A stretch of 64,000 nt of DNA from Asterias amurensis (Eukaryota; Echinodermata; Asteroidea; Forcipulatida; Asteriidae): NCBI RefSeq assembly GCF_032118995.1, contig NC_092651.1, positions 24,226,349-24,290,348 of the forward strand. Direction: 5' to 3'. A model generated the notes under the pieces. It had not been told where the DNA came from. It searched no databases and was given only the letters and a program-made list of their open reading frames with translations. This document shows positions 45,201 to 60,200 of the stretch, piece after piece; position 1 is the stretch's first letter; the number at the start of each line of letters is the position of its first letter. The position numbers and the translations under genes are program-made.

Positions 45201-48200
45201 ATAATTATTTTGAGTATTTACCCATAGTGTCCACTGCCTTTAATTCAAACTGACTACACCCAGGAGGGAAGGGAGTGGAGGGGGAGGGGTATGATTGTGC
45301 CCACAGGTGCTGAGAAGTAAAAATGTATAATTTGGTTATTTCCGATATCAGATAACGAGTGGAAGACACGGTGTGAGACCCAAGAGGAGCTCAATCAACT
45401 TCTTCAGAAGCAGATTGAGTTTATGACGGAGCGGCTAGACCAGTCTCGAGACAGCGGCAAAGACGGCTTTGAGAGCGATATACGATCCTACGATGAACTC
45501 TCCGAGGTCAGTGTCATTTTTAAAAATAATCAGTGGGGACATTTTGTTGTTTAAAGGCACTGGACACGTTTGTATTGTCAAAGACCAGTATGCTCATTTG
45601 TTGTATCCCCCATGCATAAAATAACACCTGTGGAAATTTGAACTTAATTGGTCATCAAAAGTTGTGATAAAATAATGGGGAAAAAAGACACACTTGTTGC
45701 ACAAACTTGCATGCCTTCATGCCTGATGAGAAAGGCTTCAGTCCTGTGAAGTCTTTTGCAGATTTTTAAAATATTCTAGTGAGAAATTACTTTTTTTCTC
45801 GAAAACTACGTTACCTGAGAGGGAGTTGTTTCTCACAATGTTTCATATCTGTCATTATCAACAGCTCTCAGTTGCTTGTTACCACGTAAATTTGCTAAAA
45901 TATTTTGAGTGACTACCAAATGGTTCCAGTGCCTTTAATAATAATAAGAAGAGGAAGAAGAAAAGGGTAGCGACCGACCAGGTCAAGATCCTCCGGGACT
46001 TAAACATTAAGACTGATCATGTTACAGAACAATAGGCATCCGGACGTTGTATTAGGCTGAGATAAGATGAAAAAGATATGTTATCTAAATGGTGGCATTA
46101 AAAGAGGTGTCGGCATTTTTGTTGTTAGTGGGGACGTTTTGTTTTTAAATAATAATTAGGATATGAAAGTTGTTGAGACCGATCAGGTTCAAGATCCTAC
46201 GGGACTTAAACATTTTAGACTGATCATGTTTCAGAACATAGGCGACCAGATGTTGTAATTAGTCTGAGGTAAGATGAAGAAGATATGTTGTCTAATTGGT
46301 AGCATTGAAAGAGGTGTCAGCATTTTTATAATTTGTGGGGACATTTTTTTCTTAAATTATAATACTATTATATAGTAAGAAGAAGAAAGTTTTAGAGACA
46401 GACCACGTCAAGATCCTCTGGGACGTTAACATTAAGACTGATCATGTTACAGGGGACAGAACAAAGGCGTCCCGAGGTTGTATGTAAACTGAGATAAAAT
46501 GAGGAACAGGTGTTATCTTATAGACATAGCTTGCGGGTTGATATACATGTAAGGGTAGCTTCGAAAGAGGTGTCAGCATTTTAATGATTAGTGGAGACAT
46601 TTTGTTCTTAAATAATAAAATTAGTACAAAGAAGAAATTGGAGAGACAGACCAGGTCAAGACCCTCTGGGGCTTTAACATAAAGACTGATTATGTTACAG
46701 GGGACAGAACAGGCGTCCCAAGGTTGTAAGTAAACTGAGATAAAATGAGGAACATGTGCTATCTTAGAGACATATCTTGCGGGTTGATATAAGAGTAGCT
46801 TCAAAAGAGGGGTCAGCATTTTAATAATTAGTGGAGACATTTTGTTCTTAAATAATAAAATTAGTAAAAAGAAGATATTTGTAGAGACAGACCAGGTCAA
46901 GACCCTCTGGGAATTGGAAATTTAGACTGATCATGTAACAGAACATGTAACAGAACATAGGCGTCCGGGACCTAGCTGTGCCAGGTGACATAACGGTAGC
47001 TTCGAAAGAGTTAGAAAAGATCCCCAAGTACCAAGCCATAGTCAGTGAACTTTGTAAGATTTAGCTGGTGAAAGTGATAGTAAATTGTAGTCTCCGTGGT
47101 GGTTGGAGCACTTGGTACCATTCTGAAATCTCTGGAGAATCATTTAGATGAAGTAGGGACAATTCGTAGTGTAAGGGGCTTTTGGGAACACAAGGGTCTT
47201 GAGAAAGACCCTTAAGGTCTAAGGCTATGGGAAGTAGCCTAAGGTGAGAAGTTACTGGCACAAAGGAAAATGTGATCCTTCTTTCGCATGCTGTGATGAG
47301 ATGAAATGATATAATGAAGCATTTACAATGCAATAGTGACTTTAAATGCCACGCCTGATTAATGCTTTCACAAAAATAAATTTAAATCAGCAACTACCAT
47401 TTGAAGAATTAAAGGACACACAAAAAGAGCTATATATTGCAGACTAAACATAGCAGTTAAAGTAATAATAATATTGGCTGTTATATTTATATGGCGCAAT
47501 TTCAAAGAACGGTCATTGCGCTACTAAGTAAATTATTAATCTTTGGATCTCAGCTCCCTTGGTATACAGCTTGTGCAGCCAAAGTAGCACACTTCATCTT
47601 TTTTAAAAAGTATTACATTCATAGCATCAGGGTATAATTTTGTGCCATTTACTTCTACTGAATTCTTCACTGAGTGCAGTATTCTGTGGTACGCAGCTCT
47701 AAGACACGTGGCCTGATTGTAGTTCTTTATTTTTAGAGTAAAAAGGAAGCACTTGTTAAGTTGTCAAACTAAGAGACTCATTGTTACTGTTTACAAGGCT
47801 TTAGAAAAATAAACAAACAGGTTTACCACATGACCCAATTTTATAAATCTGTTGAACAAACAAAACATTTCAAAAAAAAAAAACTTTGCAAAAATTTACC
47901 CAGCACAACCAAATTATGCTATTAAGGATAAGGTTACCAGCCAAAATACTATGTAATGTGCAATCTGGATCCAACTTATTTTGCTAAGCAGAACATTTTT
48001 GAGCAACTATGAAATTGGACCCAGAATACATAGTACCAGGCAGTACTTTATAATAACAAACACGGATTTAAAAAAATCCACCAGATTTTTATATCTTCTG
48101 AGGAGAAATTTATGTATGGGAGAGAGGTTTCAGTTGTACATTCAGGAGGTTTTGACGTTTGCTTTTTAAGTAAGGATAGGGATGAGCCACGGCATTCTGA

Positions 48201-51200
48201 TTTTTTTCTTAATTTTTTCCCTCAAGTTTGGCGGAAGTCAGTGACTTGCAGAGGAACTCACTGTGATGTTTTTTTTTCAACCTCTCTGCCAATATGGTTT
48301 CTGAGTCTTCTTTGTATAATTTGCGTAATTTTATCAACTTGGGAATTATGTCCAAGCCCGAGAGCCAAACCCACTATTTGCATGGCTGGCCAGAATTGGT
48401 TTTGACAATCAAGTGTTTGAGTTGTCGGAAATTGGCTGTTTTTCAAATTAATGTCAGACCTTTGTTTGGAAAGGGGTGTTGACAATCGACATTCATCAAT
48501 CTCTACTAATGAGGTCATTTCAGGTTGGTAGGGAATTTTTTTCCCCCCATTGTGTGCACTCACGATAACAGAAATAGGCGGTCACCCAGGCTACCACAGC
48601 AGAAAGAGTAAGATAGCCTGGTGCGGCCTAAATAGCAGCGCGCAAAGAGCACTGTGTTACATGCTAGTCAGTTTCTGTTTGATTACAGTGGGTAATGTGA
48701 TTGACATGGATGTCAATATACGCATCCTTGCTGCAATGCTACGTGTTGTTTAGTTTGTACCGCAAGTGTTAGGGGGGATATTAAGAAAAAAAGGGAACAA
48801 GTTGGAGGCGTTTTGGGCAATTGGGCGGGGATGGTAAGCAACTCTTCTCAGTGCTTAAGCAGCTTGCAGCATTAGAGTCCAGCTTTCTTCAGAAGACAAT
48901 TGGAACATTGAGTGGAAACCAACGGTTCTTTTCAGAACCATCCCAACTCATTTGAAGATTGTCATTACATGCATTACCGTAAACCTTTCCATAACGTATT
49001 TCCACCATGGTAAGTTTCAAATCATTGCCCATCCTGGCAAAATGAAACGATCCTCTCCTTTTACAATATTGTACATGTATTGTATACCCCATATTTATTG
49101 TGTAATTTGTTTGGCCTGTTTTTGAATACTAAATTTCATTTGATAAAGGCAGGCCGTATTGCCCAGCCTTCTAAATTACATTGATTCGAGCATAGAAGCA
49201 CAGAATGAATTCGAGCAAATAACTCTGTTGATCAATCAAATTTGATTTTCTTTCAAACGAAGTCTAATAATCAAGACATGCTTCCCACAAAAATGTTAGT
49301 GATGGTTGTAGGAATGACATCATTCTGGAAAAAAAAACTTTTTAAGTGAAACGGCTCAATAAAGTTAGCGTTTCGGTAACAGGTGTATTTAATGGACGTG
49401 CACGCTTGCTAGAATTTCACACAACGATGTATTCATTACATGGTCTGGGACAGTACACGGTTAGACTGAGAAATTGGCGCTCAGTTAGAAGTACTTTTCA
49501 AAGAAAAAATTGGAAGCTGGATATCTTAGTAGCCTGTGGCACTACCTGTTGAAAGATTAGTCTGAAGAAAGATGTACCGTGGGAATCTTCCCAGGCTACT
49601 CTGGGCTTGAAAGTCCTGTAATTTTGGCACTGGGACTTTAAACTAAAAAAAAAACTGTATTAAAAAAAACTTGACTATGGAGGATAGCATGTTATGTTTG
49701 CTGAAGTCGCAAGGGCGTAAAGAACTTTGAAATTACACTCAAGTTACACTTCTGTAAATTGCGCTCGCAAGTTTGTGACTGTACAAACTCAAGTAAATGT
49801 ATATGTGTGCGCCAGGTGCAAAAATATGTTGGTTTAAGCTTTTAGCTCTGAGCTTGTCAAAATACTTTTGGTGAAGTAAAGACTGATGAGCCACATGGTG
49901 CAATGGATTGTTTTTTTGTAATCTGAGATCTGTTGGATTGAATCTAAAGGTAGATGCATGATTGTATTATCACCATTTAGTGCAATGCGTTAGTTATACT
50001 GTACATCGCACTGGTGACAATGATTAATTTCAAATATCAAGTAATAAACCATGAGGGAAACTAACTGGCGGGTACATTGGGTTGAACTAAAAAAAAAATT
50101 CACAATGTATGAAGTCAGTTTCCCTTGTTACTTGATAGTTAAAATAAAAAGTTGTTTCAGAAATATTATTTAATTTCAGAGGAAAATGTTTTGCAGTACC
50201 TTTGGGGATTACAGTGTGTAAACCTATTTGGTAAAGAGCACTGGAGAGCTGTTGGTATTATAAAACATTTTTAGAAACGACCCTCTTTGAAGTAATAGTT
50301 TAGAGAAATAGGTAATAATATTCACCCCCCCCCCCAAATTTGAATCTGAGAAAGGCTTCACTCTCAAGCGTCTGAAAACACACATTTCTGGCGACATCAT
50401 GGATGTTTTTTCTTTCAAAATTTACTTACTACATGTACTTTGACGACCAATTGAGCCCAATTTCACAGATTTGTTGTTTTACGCATGTTGGATACACCAA
50501 GTGAAGATACTGGTCTTTGACAATATTACCAAAAGTATACCCTGCCTTCAATGTTTTACCGAAATGTAAAGCTTCACTCATTTTTTTCTTCAAGATTTCA
50601 TTCTCGTAGTTTGATATTTGGACGTCTTGAAGTGTTTATTGCTTTTCGTATTTTCTTAGGCTGAGCAAACCATCTCCTAAGCTGTCTCGTCTTCGGCAAA
50701 TTTCCGCTCAAAAACATGAGACTCTCTTGTTTCTACATGTACCACGCAGTGAAACGGCTGTATCAGTCCCTATTGATTAGGAACACCACAAAAATATCCA
50801 AGGTAATAAAACAGCGGGGAATGTCACGCATCACGGGCCAGAGGAGCGGGCTAGTTATTTGTACAGACAAGGATGAAGGGTTGTCATGGTAACGTATCGG
50901 ATGCATTTAACCAACAGGGGGGATATTGTGTGTCGTTTTTCATGGTTCTTGTTTCAGGCCTCAAATTAATCCACAGCACCCCGTATCAATTGCCCTTGTG
51001 CATTTGTGCTTTTACTTGGTGCCCTTTACAAAGTTCCGGTACAAATTTAAATTTTCCTCATAAAAGTGCCCATAATCCTAGAGGATTTTTAAAACTGCCT
51101 TGCCCCTTCAAGAGCGAAGTTCAAGGCCTGTTGGTTCTGGTTGAACGGAGAGAAACCTTTCCCTTGTAAAATATTTTCCACATTTTGAAAGAGTACAGTC

Positions 51201-51245
51201 TCTGGTTGAAATGGCTTATCTCAGAATTACTCCTCCACCCCCACA

Positions 51246-51276
<31 letters not shown>

Positions 51277-54200
51277 CACGTAATGGATTTGACCTTTTCT
51301 ATGCAGGTATACATTTTTTATGAACCCAGTTTTTATCCTTGCTTCACTATTGCGAAATGTATTTTTTTAAAGAAAAGTTTGTGAACTGGGGGTTGGCAAT
51401 TAAACACTGAATAAGGGAACCAATGTGTGGTTAAGAAGTTTTCAACTAGTGGTTTAATCCCAACGAGGCCTGGTTCTTGATAATTTTACCGAGATGAAGT
51501 TGAGGTAAATTATAAAGAACCAGGCCTCGGCGGGTTTAAACCACTAAAGTTGAAAACCGATTCAACACACTTTGATTCCCATTCATATACCTTTTCGGTC
51601 AAAAACATCATCACTTTTTGGTCAAATAGTAAAATAAATGCAAAAATTATAATTGTTAAATGATTTCTTTCAACACAACACCCCTCCAGCTATGAAATGG
51701 TAAAGCCCTCCGCCACCCTCGGGTAAACAACTCCTTATAAGGGAATTTTGTGCGCGCCGCGCGTACTGCCTGATGTGGCACAACTGTTTCAGCCGTTGCT
51801 CTCGACCAATAGGAATGAAGAAACTGTCTTATAAGAACAGGTGCAAGGTCGCTTGTCACGCCTATGAATTAACACTTTTTACCGGTCATTACTAAAGGTT
51901 TATACACACCCACGTGACGCGCTCTCCACCAATAGGAATAGCGAAACTGTCTGAGGTATTTATGAATGGCTCTTTATAGTTCATTTGTTGAATTACTAAT
52001 TAATTGCTGGGTTTATAGGCATAGATGTCACTAGAATACATGTACATGTATAAGGGGTACCTGCTGCCAAAACATAGGATTCAAACTGCCTCTAGCTACC
52101 GGGCAACCTCAGTAGTCTAGTTGGTAAGACACTGCTCTAGAAGTGCAAGGGTCATGGGCTCAAATCCCACCCGGTGACCCGAGTAACATGCCTGTGATAT
52201 TTTCTCACAGGACTCGGGGAAAGTACTGAGTATACAGTGCTAACACACATCGGTGTATGGGTAAATAACAAAATTAATAGAATACATGTAGGCGATAAAG
52301 CCGAGAGCTCAAAAGAAGGTTCATGCTGCCTGCTGTACATTATTTCATTTTTCTTTTTTTACAACTTTGGGCTTTAGAAAAGCATTAATGTTTTAAATGG
52401 AGTGATACGAAGGGTATTTTAAAAGTATAGTCTAATTGATTCAAATGATATCCTTTGAAATTATGTGTTTTTTTTGGTTGAGTTTCATGACAGAAAACAG
52501 TCCGTTTTTTTTGTAAAACCAAATTGGCACTTGAATGTTTCGCTGGTTCTACTTAAAGCCATTGGACCCTTTCGGTACAGAAAAGAAAGAAAAAATATTC
52601 ACAGATTTACAAATAATTTACAGGGTTTACAGAAGGTAATGGTGAAAGACTTCTCTTGAAATATTAGTCCATGAAATGCTTTACTTTTTGAGAAAACGGT
52701 AAAACAATATAAATTCTAGTTAACGAGAATTACGGATTTGTTATAAACACATGTCATGACACGGCGAAACGCGCGAAAACAGGAGTGGGTTTTCCCGTTA
52801 TTTTTTCCCAACTCCAATGTCCGATTGAGCCTAAATTTCCACAGTATTGTTATTTTATATATAAGTTGTGATACACGAAGTGTGGGACTTGGACAATACT
52901 GTTTACCGAAAGTGTATAATGGCTTTAAGGAGGCAAGTTTAAACAAAATTTAAACACTACTCGCTATTTACAACACACGGTATGTACTATGTAGTTGTTT
53001 TTGTGCATGAATAACTCTTGAAAGGATAAAGAGGAATTCCTAGGAGTAAAAATTTTGCGAAATTTGAAGGCAATGGACCTGTTTTGAAAGATGGTTGCTG
53101 GATGACTATTAATGGATAATTGGATAATTGATGGCTGATTGCGACAACAATGGTGCAGTTCACTGCTCATGCGCTTGAAAAAGCGTGTACAGTTTGTAAA
53201 TTGACTCTATCAGTCAGGAAATGTAGGTGGTCACCAGGATGACTATTTCTGCTATGTTTCGAGAAATTTGAAGGCAATGGGCCTGTTTTCAAGGATGGTT
53301 GCTGGATGACTATTATAATGGGTAATTGGATAATTGGTGGCTGATTGCCTCAACAATGGTACGGCTCACTGCTCATGCCCTTGATAAAGCGTGCATGTTT
53401 GTAGACTCTATCAGTTAGGAAGTGAAGGTGGATAGTCAAGATGACTGATACACGACTGATTTCCTTGGCACTCATGAGTGATACGGTTCGCTGGTCATCC
53501 CCTTGACAAAGCGTGTACAGTTTGGTAGTGGACTTAATCAATCAGGAAATGGAGGTTGTCATTAGCGCCCAATTTCATGGCTCTGCTTCCTCAAGCATAG
53601 ATTCTTTGCTTAATACGGGAAGCAGGGAACTCTGCGTTTGCGTCAAGCTTATTTCCCCGGTACTCGGGGAATTTGGGTTTGTGCGCAAGTGACTCCACGT
53701 TACCAGGCATTTTCCGCTTACACATAGGGCAGATATTCAGAGCTTTGCCCTTGGATGCGGAGAATGTTTATCAGAAGCGCAGAATATGGCATTAACAAAA
53801 CAGAGCCATAATTGGGCCTATAGGATGACTATTTATTGGTGATTACATCATGGTTGATTGCCTCACTCGTCAGTGAGATGGTTTGTTGCTCGTGCCCTTG
53901 GTGAAGCGTATAACATTTTGTTGTTTTAACTCCATTAAACTCTATCAGTCAGGACATGGTCAGGATGACTATTTATGGGTGATATTACATCATGGACGAT
54001 TGCCCCGCTCATTAGTGGTATGGTTTGTTGCTCATGCCCTTGGTGAAGCATATTTGGTGTTTTGACTCTATTAAACTCTATCAGTCAGGACATGGTCAAG
54101 AGTATTGGTGATTACATCATGGTCAATTGCCTCAATCATCAGTGAGATGGTCTATTGCTCATGCCCTTGGTGAAGCGTATTTGGTGTTTTGACTCTATTA

Positions 54201-57200
54201 AACTCTATCAGTCAGGACATGGTCAAGAGTATGGGTGATTACATCATGGTCGATGGGGCCACTCATTGGTATGGTCTATTGCTCATCCCCTTGGTGAAGC
54301 ACATTTGGTGTTTTGACTCTATTAAACTCTATCAGTCAGGACATGGTCAAGAGTATTGGTGATACATCATGGTCGATGGGGCCACTCAGTGGTATGGTCT
54401 ATTGCTCATCCCCTTGGTGAAGCGTATTTGGTGTTTTGACTCTATTAAATTCTATCAGTCAGGACATGGTCAAGAGTATTGGTGATTACATCATGGTTGA
54501 TTGCCTCACTCATCAGTGAGATGGTTTGTTGCTCGTGCCCTTGGTGAAGCGTATTTGGTGTTTTGACTCTATTTAACTCTATCAGTCAGGACATGGTCAA
54601 GAGCATTGGTGATTACATCATGGTCGATTGCCTCAATTATCAGTGAGATGGTTTGTTGCTCGTGCCCTTGGTGAAGCGTACAATTGGTGTTGGACTCTAT
54701 CAATCAGTCAGGTTTAACCAATCGAGGTGTGTCGTCATGCTCAAAGAAGGCCTGATGCTTAGGCATGATTTTCTTTCCACCTAAGTCTGATATCTGATGT
54801 TTTTTGCCCTCAGAAAAATCAGCAGAATGGAGTCATGCACTATTAAAACTAAACGTGTGACTTGGCTGGGAGGGATGTGGCTAGGGCATTTTCTTATGAG
54901 GATGGAAGCCAAGTTATTGACTGCGTTACCCATGGGTTTATGGAAGCTATTTGCCGACCTGCGGATAAATTTGCACACCTCAAAATGAAGTTGAATGTAC
55001 ATTGTAGGTTTCAATTGAGAGGCAAATGCATGAAGGCTGTTTTTTTTGCCAAAAAAATCATGTGAAAACCTTTAAGCTATAAACAAGTTTTCACGACCAA
55101 ACTTATTGTAGCATTTTGGAGTTTTGGTTTTGCTTTGTGCCTCGAGGAACTTCAAGAAAATTGATGTGGTTTGTAGGATGCAAACTCTGTTTGAATATTT
55201 AGGAATGGAAGTAGTGTGAATAGAACAGACTTAGTGCAATGTACACATGCATCTCTCATACAACTTTGAGAAATTTTAATCTTTAAAGACAGTGGACACT
55301 ATTGCTAATTGTCAAAGACCAGTTTTCTCACTTGGTGTATCTCAACATATGCATAAAATAACAAACCTGCGAGATAAACATGAAAGAAAAAACACCCTTG
55401 TCACACAAAGTTGTGTGTGTTTAGAATAATTATTTTGAGTAATTACCAATAGTGTCCACTGCCTTTAAGTAGAGCGTCTTTAAGTTTTGATTATTATCGT
55501 TATTATTATAATGTACTCCATTATCCAATTGTTACGGCAAAAAAGCTAGCCTAAGTCAGATTTGTGACCCTTGAGAGGTGGCATTATGGCAAATTGCTCT
55601 TGAAGATACATGTAGAGGTTGCACTATCCTGTGGTGTCACAGAGGTTTGCCTAAGGTGGGAATTATTATCGGAATTTTCTCAACACTTGGAAAGCCTATA
55701 CTTTGTTTGAATCAAAACAAAGCAAAATGTCAAAAAGCACAATGGAGCATTCAGTTTTGCTCAGGTAAATGGCCCTAAGTGTTCTGCACAAAGGTACACA
55801 ACCCATAAATGAACGCCTGGCATGCTCACTAGGGAAACATTGTTTGAACCTAAAGCCAACTTACAAAATGTTGCAGTGTGATTGCTCAAATCAGGGTGTT
55901 TATTTGTTATTTGTGTCACCCTTCAAAGCAGGACGAGATTTCAAAACCCCAAAATAGCTTCTTCAAAATAGCCAAAGATCTCAAATCATTCATGGATGAT
56001 GATGATGACTTTTTATCTGGGAGCATCAACAAAACAACTGCCTCCTACCCATAGTCGGTCTGTAGTAGACCTCTGTATTTTGTACAGGTACATGTGTACT
56101 TTCATGGTTAAGGTGTCACATGTTTGTTTAGATGATCTTCCCATCAAGGTAACTCGGCAAACTCCCACAAGGGGATATAAACACCAAGCTGGCAACAACC
56201 AATCTCTTTCATGCAAACATTGGTTTAACGTCTATGATTATGAATAATTGCACAAATCAAGAAATTGTGATTCAGTAACTAGACAACAATATTTAATCTA
56301 GTCATTGTGAAATCAGCGGTTAGCTGGGGATTCAAACCCACAACCTTGTGATTGCAAGTCCTGCAGTCTAAACACTTGACCACAGTGAAACCTGACTTCC
56401 TGCTTCTTCTCACCCATACGTTTGCTTTGCTTTTTTGATGTAGAAAAAAATACATGTAGCCATCTCTTCAGTAAAGATGTTCATTTTACCAATTCCAATA
56501 TGGATGAGTTTTCAGTTTGATCAAGCCACTAGTGTGTTGGTGAAATGTCAATAAAAAATTTGCGAGTTTATGCTATATTTTTTATCCATTTGTGGTAAAA
56601 TTAACATCTTTACTGAAGTGCCTGGTGCATGTTTCCCTCCATCCTGAAATCTGGACTGTTTTAAGACAAATATCAACTCTTACCTTCAGTTCCCCTGAGT
56701 TATTTTCATCTTAAATATTTTCTTCTTGTAGCCCCTAACCAAGAGTGGCTTTTTAGCCTTGTTTGGGTCAAACTTTCATGATAAATTAATAATAATGAAA
56801 TGTCTGTGTTGATGTTACTTTACAGGGAAGCTTGAGGAAGTTGTTGAAGCAGATTGAACGTGAGAAGCAGAGTATGGAGAGTCAGTTACGAGACTTTGAG
56901 TGGAGACTGGACCAGGAGTCTAAGGTACATTGTAATCCCACCTTCTAACCACTATGCACACATTTTCAGTTGATACACTAATAATTTTTCCAGACACACC
57001 GCAAATTTCCCAGCACAGTCTCTGGACACTCCTTTGTTTTGTACAAATTATACTTTTTAACACTATAAAAACACTGTGTTTTTCAATTGAATAACACTTA
57101 TCATTGTGTAATATCTAAAACTGAAACATACTATGTTCAAATGTTGACTTGTAGTCTTTCAATTATATTTTGATATTAAGTTTACTTACCACCCGCAAAG

Positions 57201-60200
57201 CCTTGTCTTGATTGTCCAAAATAAATCAGTTAAATTTTGTTAAGCTGTGAGATATATAACTACTTACTTGGCCAACTATATAGTACAAAACGTCAGTCAG
57301 TCAAATTTGTTTCTTGGGGAGGGTGGGGGGTACCATGGCGGGGACTTGAGTTTGAGTCAATTTGACTTGAATTTATTCTATGATATAAACTTCATCAAGA
57401 AAAATGGCAATCTAATACAATCGTGGAAGCAATAGGAAATGAGTAGCTAAACAAACAGTTGGAAATGGACCAACAGAACCAGGGTTTGTAGTTGGAAAGG
57501 TCAAAATATTATAACAAAGGCAGTGGACACTATTGGTAATTACTCAAAATAATTATTAACATAAAACCTTATTTGGTAACAAGTAATTGGGAGAGGTTGA
57601 TAGTATAAAACATTGTGAGAAAAAAGTATTCTGAAGTGACGTAGTTTTCGAGAAAGAAGTAATTGTCCACGAATTTGATTTCAAGACCTCAGAATTATAT
57701 TTTGGGGTCTCGAAATCAAGCATCTGATGAAAGCACACAACGTGTGACAAGGGTGTTTTTTCTTTCATAGTTATCTCGCCACTTTGACGACCAATTGAGC
57801 TGAAATTTTCACAGATTTGTTATTTTATGGGTATGTTGAGATACACCAAGTGAGAAAACTGGTCTTTGACAACTACCAATAGTGTCCAATGTCTTTAAAT
57901 GCATGCTAAACTCTGTCGGGAAGTTGTTCTCATTTTGACTTTGATCTATTATAAACAAACAAATTCTAGTCTAGTTCAGTTTGAGCTACAAGCCCTGTAG
58001 CCTTGTAGACTCCCCACCCCCCCCCAAGTTTGAGCCCTGATATGATTTTAACCGTATAGGCAATTTAAGACTAGCAATCAAGCCAGCGTTTCTTTGCCAG
58101 GCAAGATTGTTGGTGCTTTAGAATGCATGAGGCTGTTGGTTCGATTCTTCAATGTGCCTATGGATATTTTTCCATGTAGTGTACAGTATTTTTCTGTGAA
58201 AAATTTAATACAGTTATCAGTTTGACATTTAAACTTAGCTGTGAAATTTTGACAGGTTTTTGATAGCTTTCCAAATTACCGTCGGATAATTCAGGCAGCT
58301 GTAGTGATTCTTGCTTCTATCCACTGAATTTACTACCCATTTGATGTTTTTTCTTCTTTGTGCAATAATCTTGGAATTCTTGTGCAATCTTCCCATATTC
58401 ATCCTCTTGACATTTGAGATGTATGTTCTCCACTCACCAGAGGGCAAAACCGTACGTTTTGTCAGATGAATTGCCGTGATTGAATTCCGTCAAATTTATG
58501 AGCGCTGTTGATACATGAATCCTCCCAACTATTTCCCCCTCTAAAATAATCCACGCCTGTTGCCTCTAGCTAGTTTCTGAATGATAGAAGGACACGGTAA
58601 CGTCTCTTCCATGGGACTTCTTGTATCTTGTCAGCCTGTAGTCTAATGCATCCAGGCCTCCTGGCTAGGTATTATGCGGGCAATAGAAATATTGAGATGC
58701 GAAGTGAGGGGGGGATTCCTTCCACTGTAACATCTCAGTAGATTTGAAGAGCTCCTTAGGAGGGAGGTCGGTGTACTGATGAGGTGCGTCAGTGAGACAA
58801 TCTCTGATAAATCTCTCTGCAAGCCTTTTTCATTTTAAATTCCTGTGCCTTAAGGGGACATGTACTGTTCAATATGTTTACCATTAGTGCATCATTAATC
58901 TGGTGTGTTGAATTTGTTTCATCGTGACTGTAAGATTTATTAAAGAAGTTTTACAGGATTGGTGCTGTAGCTGTTTTGTAAGAACAACCATGGCATTACC
59001 AATCTGTGAAAATTTGTTCTAAATCTGTTGTGTAAGTCAGGAGAAAAAAAAAAGTGAAAAACTATTCAAAATTTTCAGCAGGTACACTGTAGGTAGACAC
59101 ATTGTCCTGAGTTTTTTGCAGTAATTTTCAGTTATTTCCCCTCTTTATGGAATCATACTCAAGAAAACTGTACCTGGAAACCTATTAGAAAATGACTGCA
59201 AAAGACGATGTTTGTAAATGCCATTTTGGTTAAAAGGCGTAATAAAGTAGGAAACTCTGTAAAAACTTGTTTTGTACAATGTCTGAGCTCTGTATGTGTG
59301 GTGCATTTTTATGAGACAATTTTGGGATATGCATTTGTGCGCGTAGTAATGCATCCTCGTATCCATGGGCTAATGGCGCGGCAAGATCAACCACCTGGGG
59401 AATAAGGTTGTGCGCTAACTCGCACAAATGCTACCTGAAAACAGCTCCAATAGGAGTAGTGAAACTTTCTGGGGGTATTTATGAAATCATTTATGAATAT
59501 TTATTGTGCCCAATATCCACCCAATAAGGTGTTCAAAGTGCATGAAAAGAAAGAAAGCATCAACATAGAAAGGAGAAGCAGACACGAGGGAAGAGGGAAC
59601 TTTAAGATGAAGGGAAATAAAAGAAAGAAAAGTACCGAAAAGCTGTTTGAAACAAATGACTTTTAAGTCTGTCTTTAAAATGTGTCCACTGTGCAACTAT
59701 CCCAAAGCTTCTTGAAGGGTTTATCAAAAGTTGGAAAAGTCATCATTTCAACATACCTCAAGCGCATGGTTTCAGACATTTTTCAGTCACCCAAGAACAG
59801 CGGAAGAAAAAGGCACGGCATCGGTCGTAAGGAGGTGAATTTTTCCAGGGGCAAGTCTGACCAGTAAGATAACAGAGCATCGACCAGACCTAATTTTGAG
59901 GCCTAAATGTATCGGTACCTGAAACCCGATTTCAAAATGGATATCGGGTACTCGAGAGAAAATTACCCGAAAACGCACAGCCCTAAAAAGCACATGGTAT
60001 CATGGTGGCGTGGCTTATTTTAATGGAAATATATTTGTTTTTTCTCAGGCGTATCACAAGGCACATGATGAGAGACGTAACCTTCAAACAGAACTGATTC
60101 AGGTAATAACTTCTCATTTAACTTTTCCCTCCAAATACCATATTTCTTTATTGAAGTGTCATTTTCTTTATATGTGCAACATCTTAAATATTGTTTTTCT

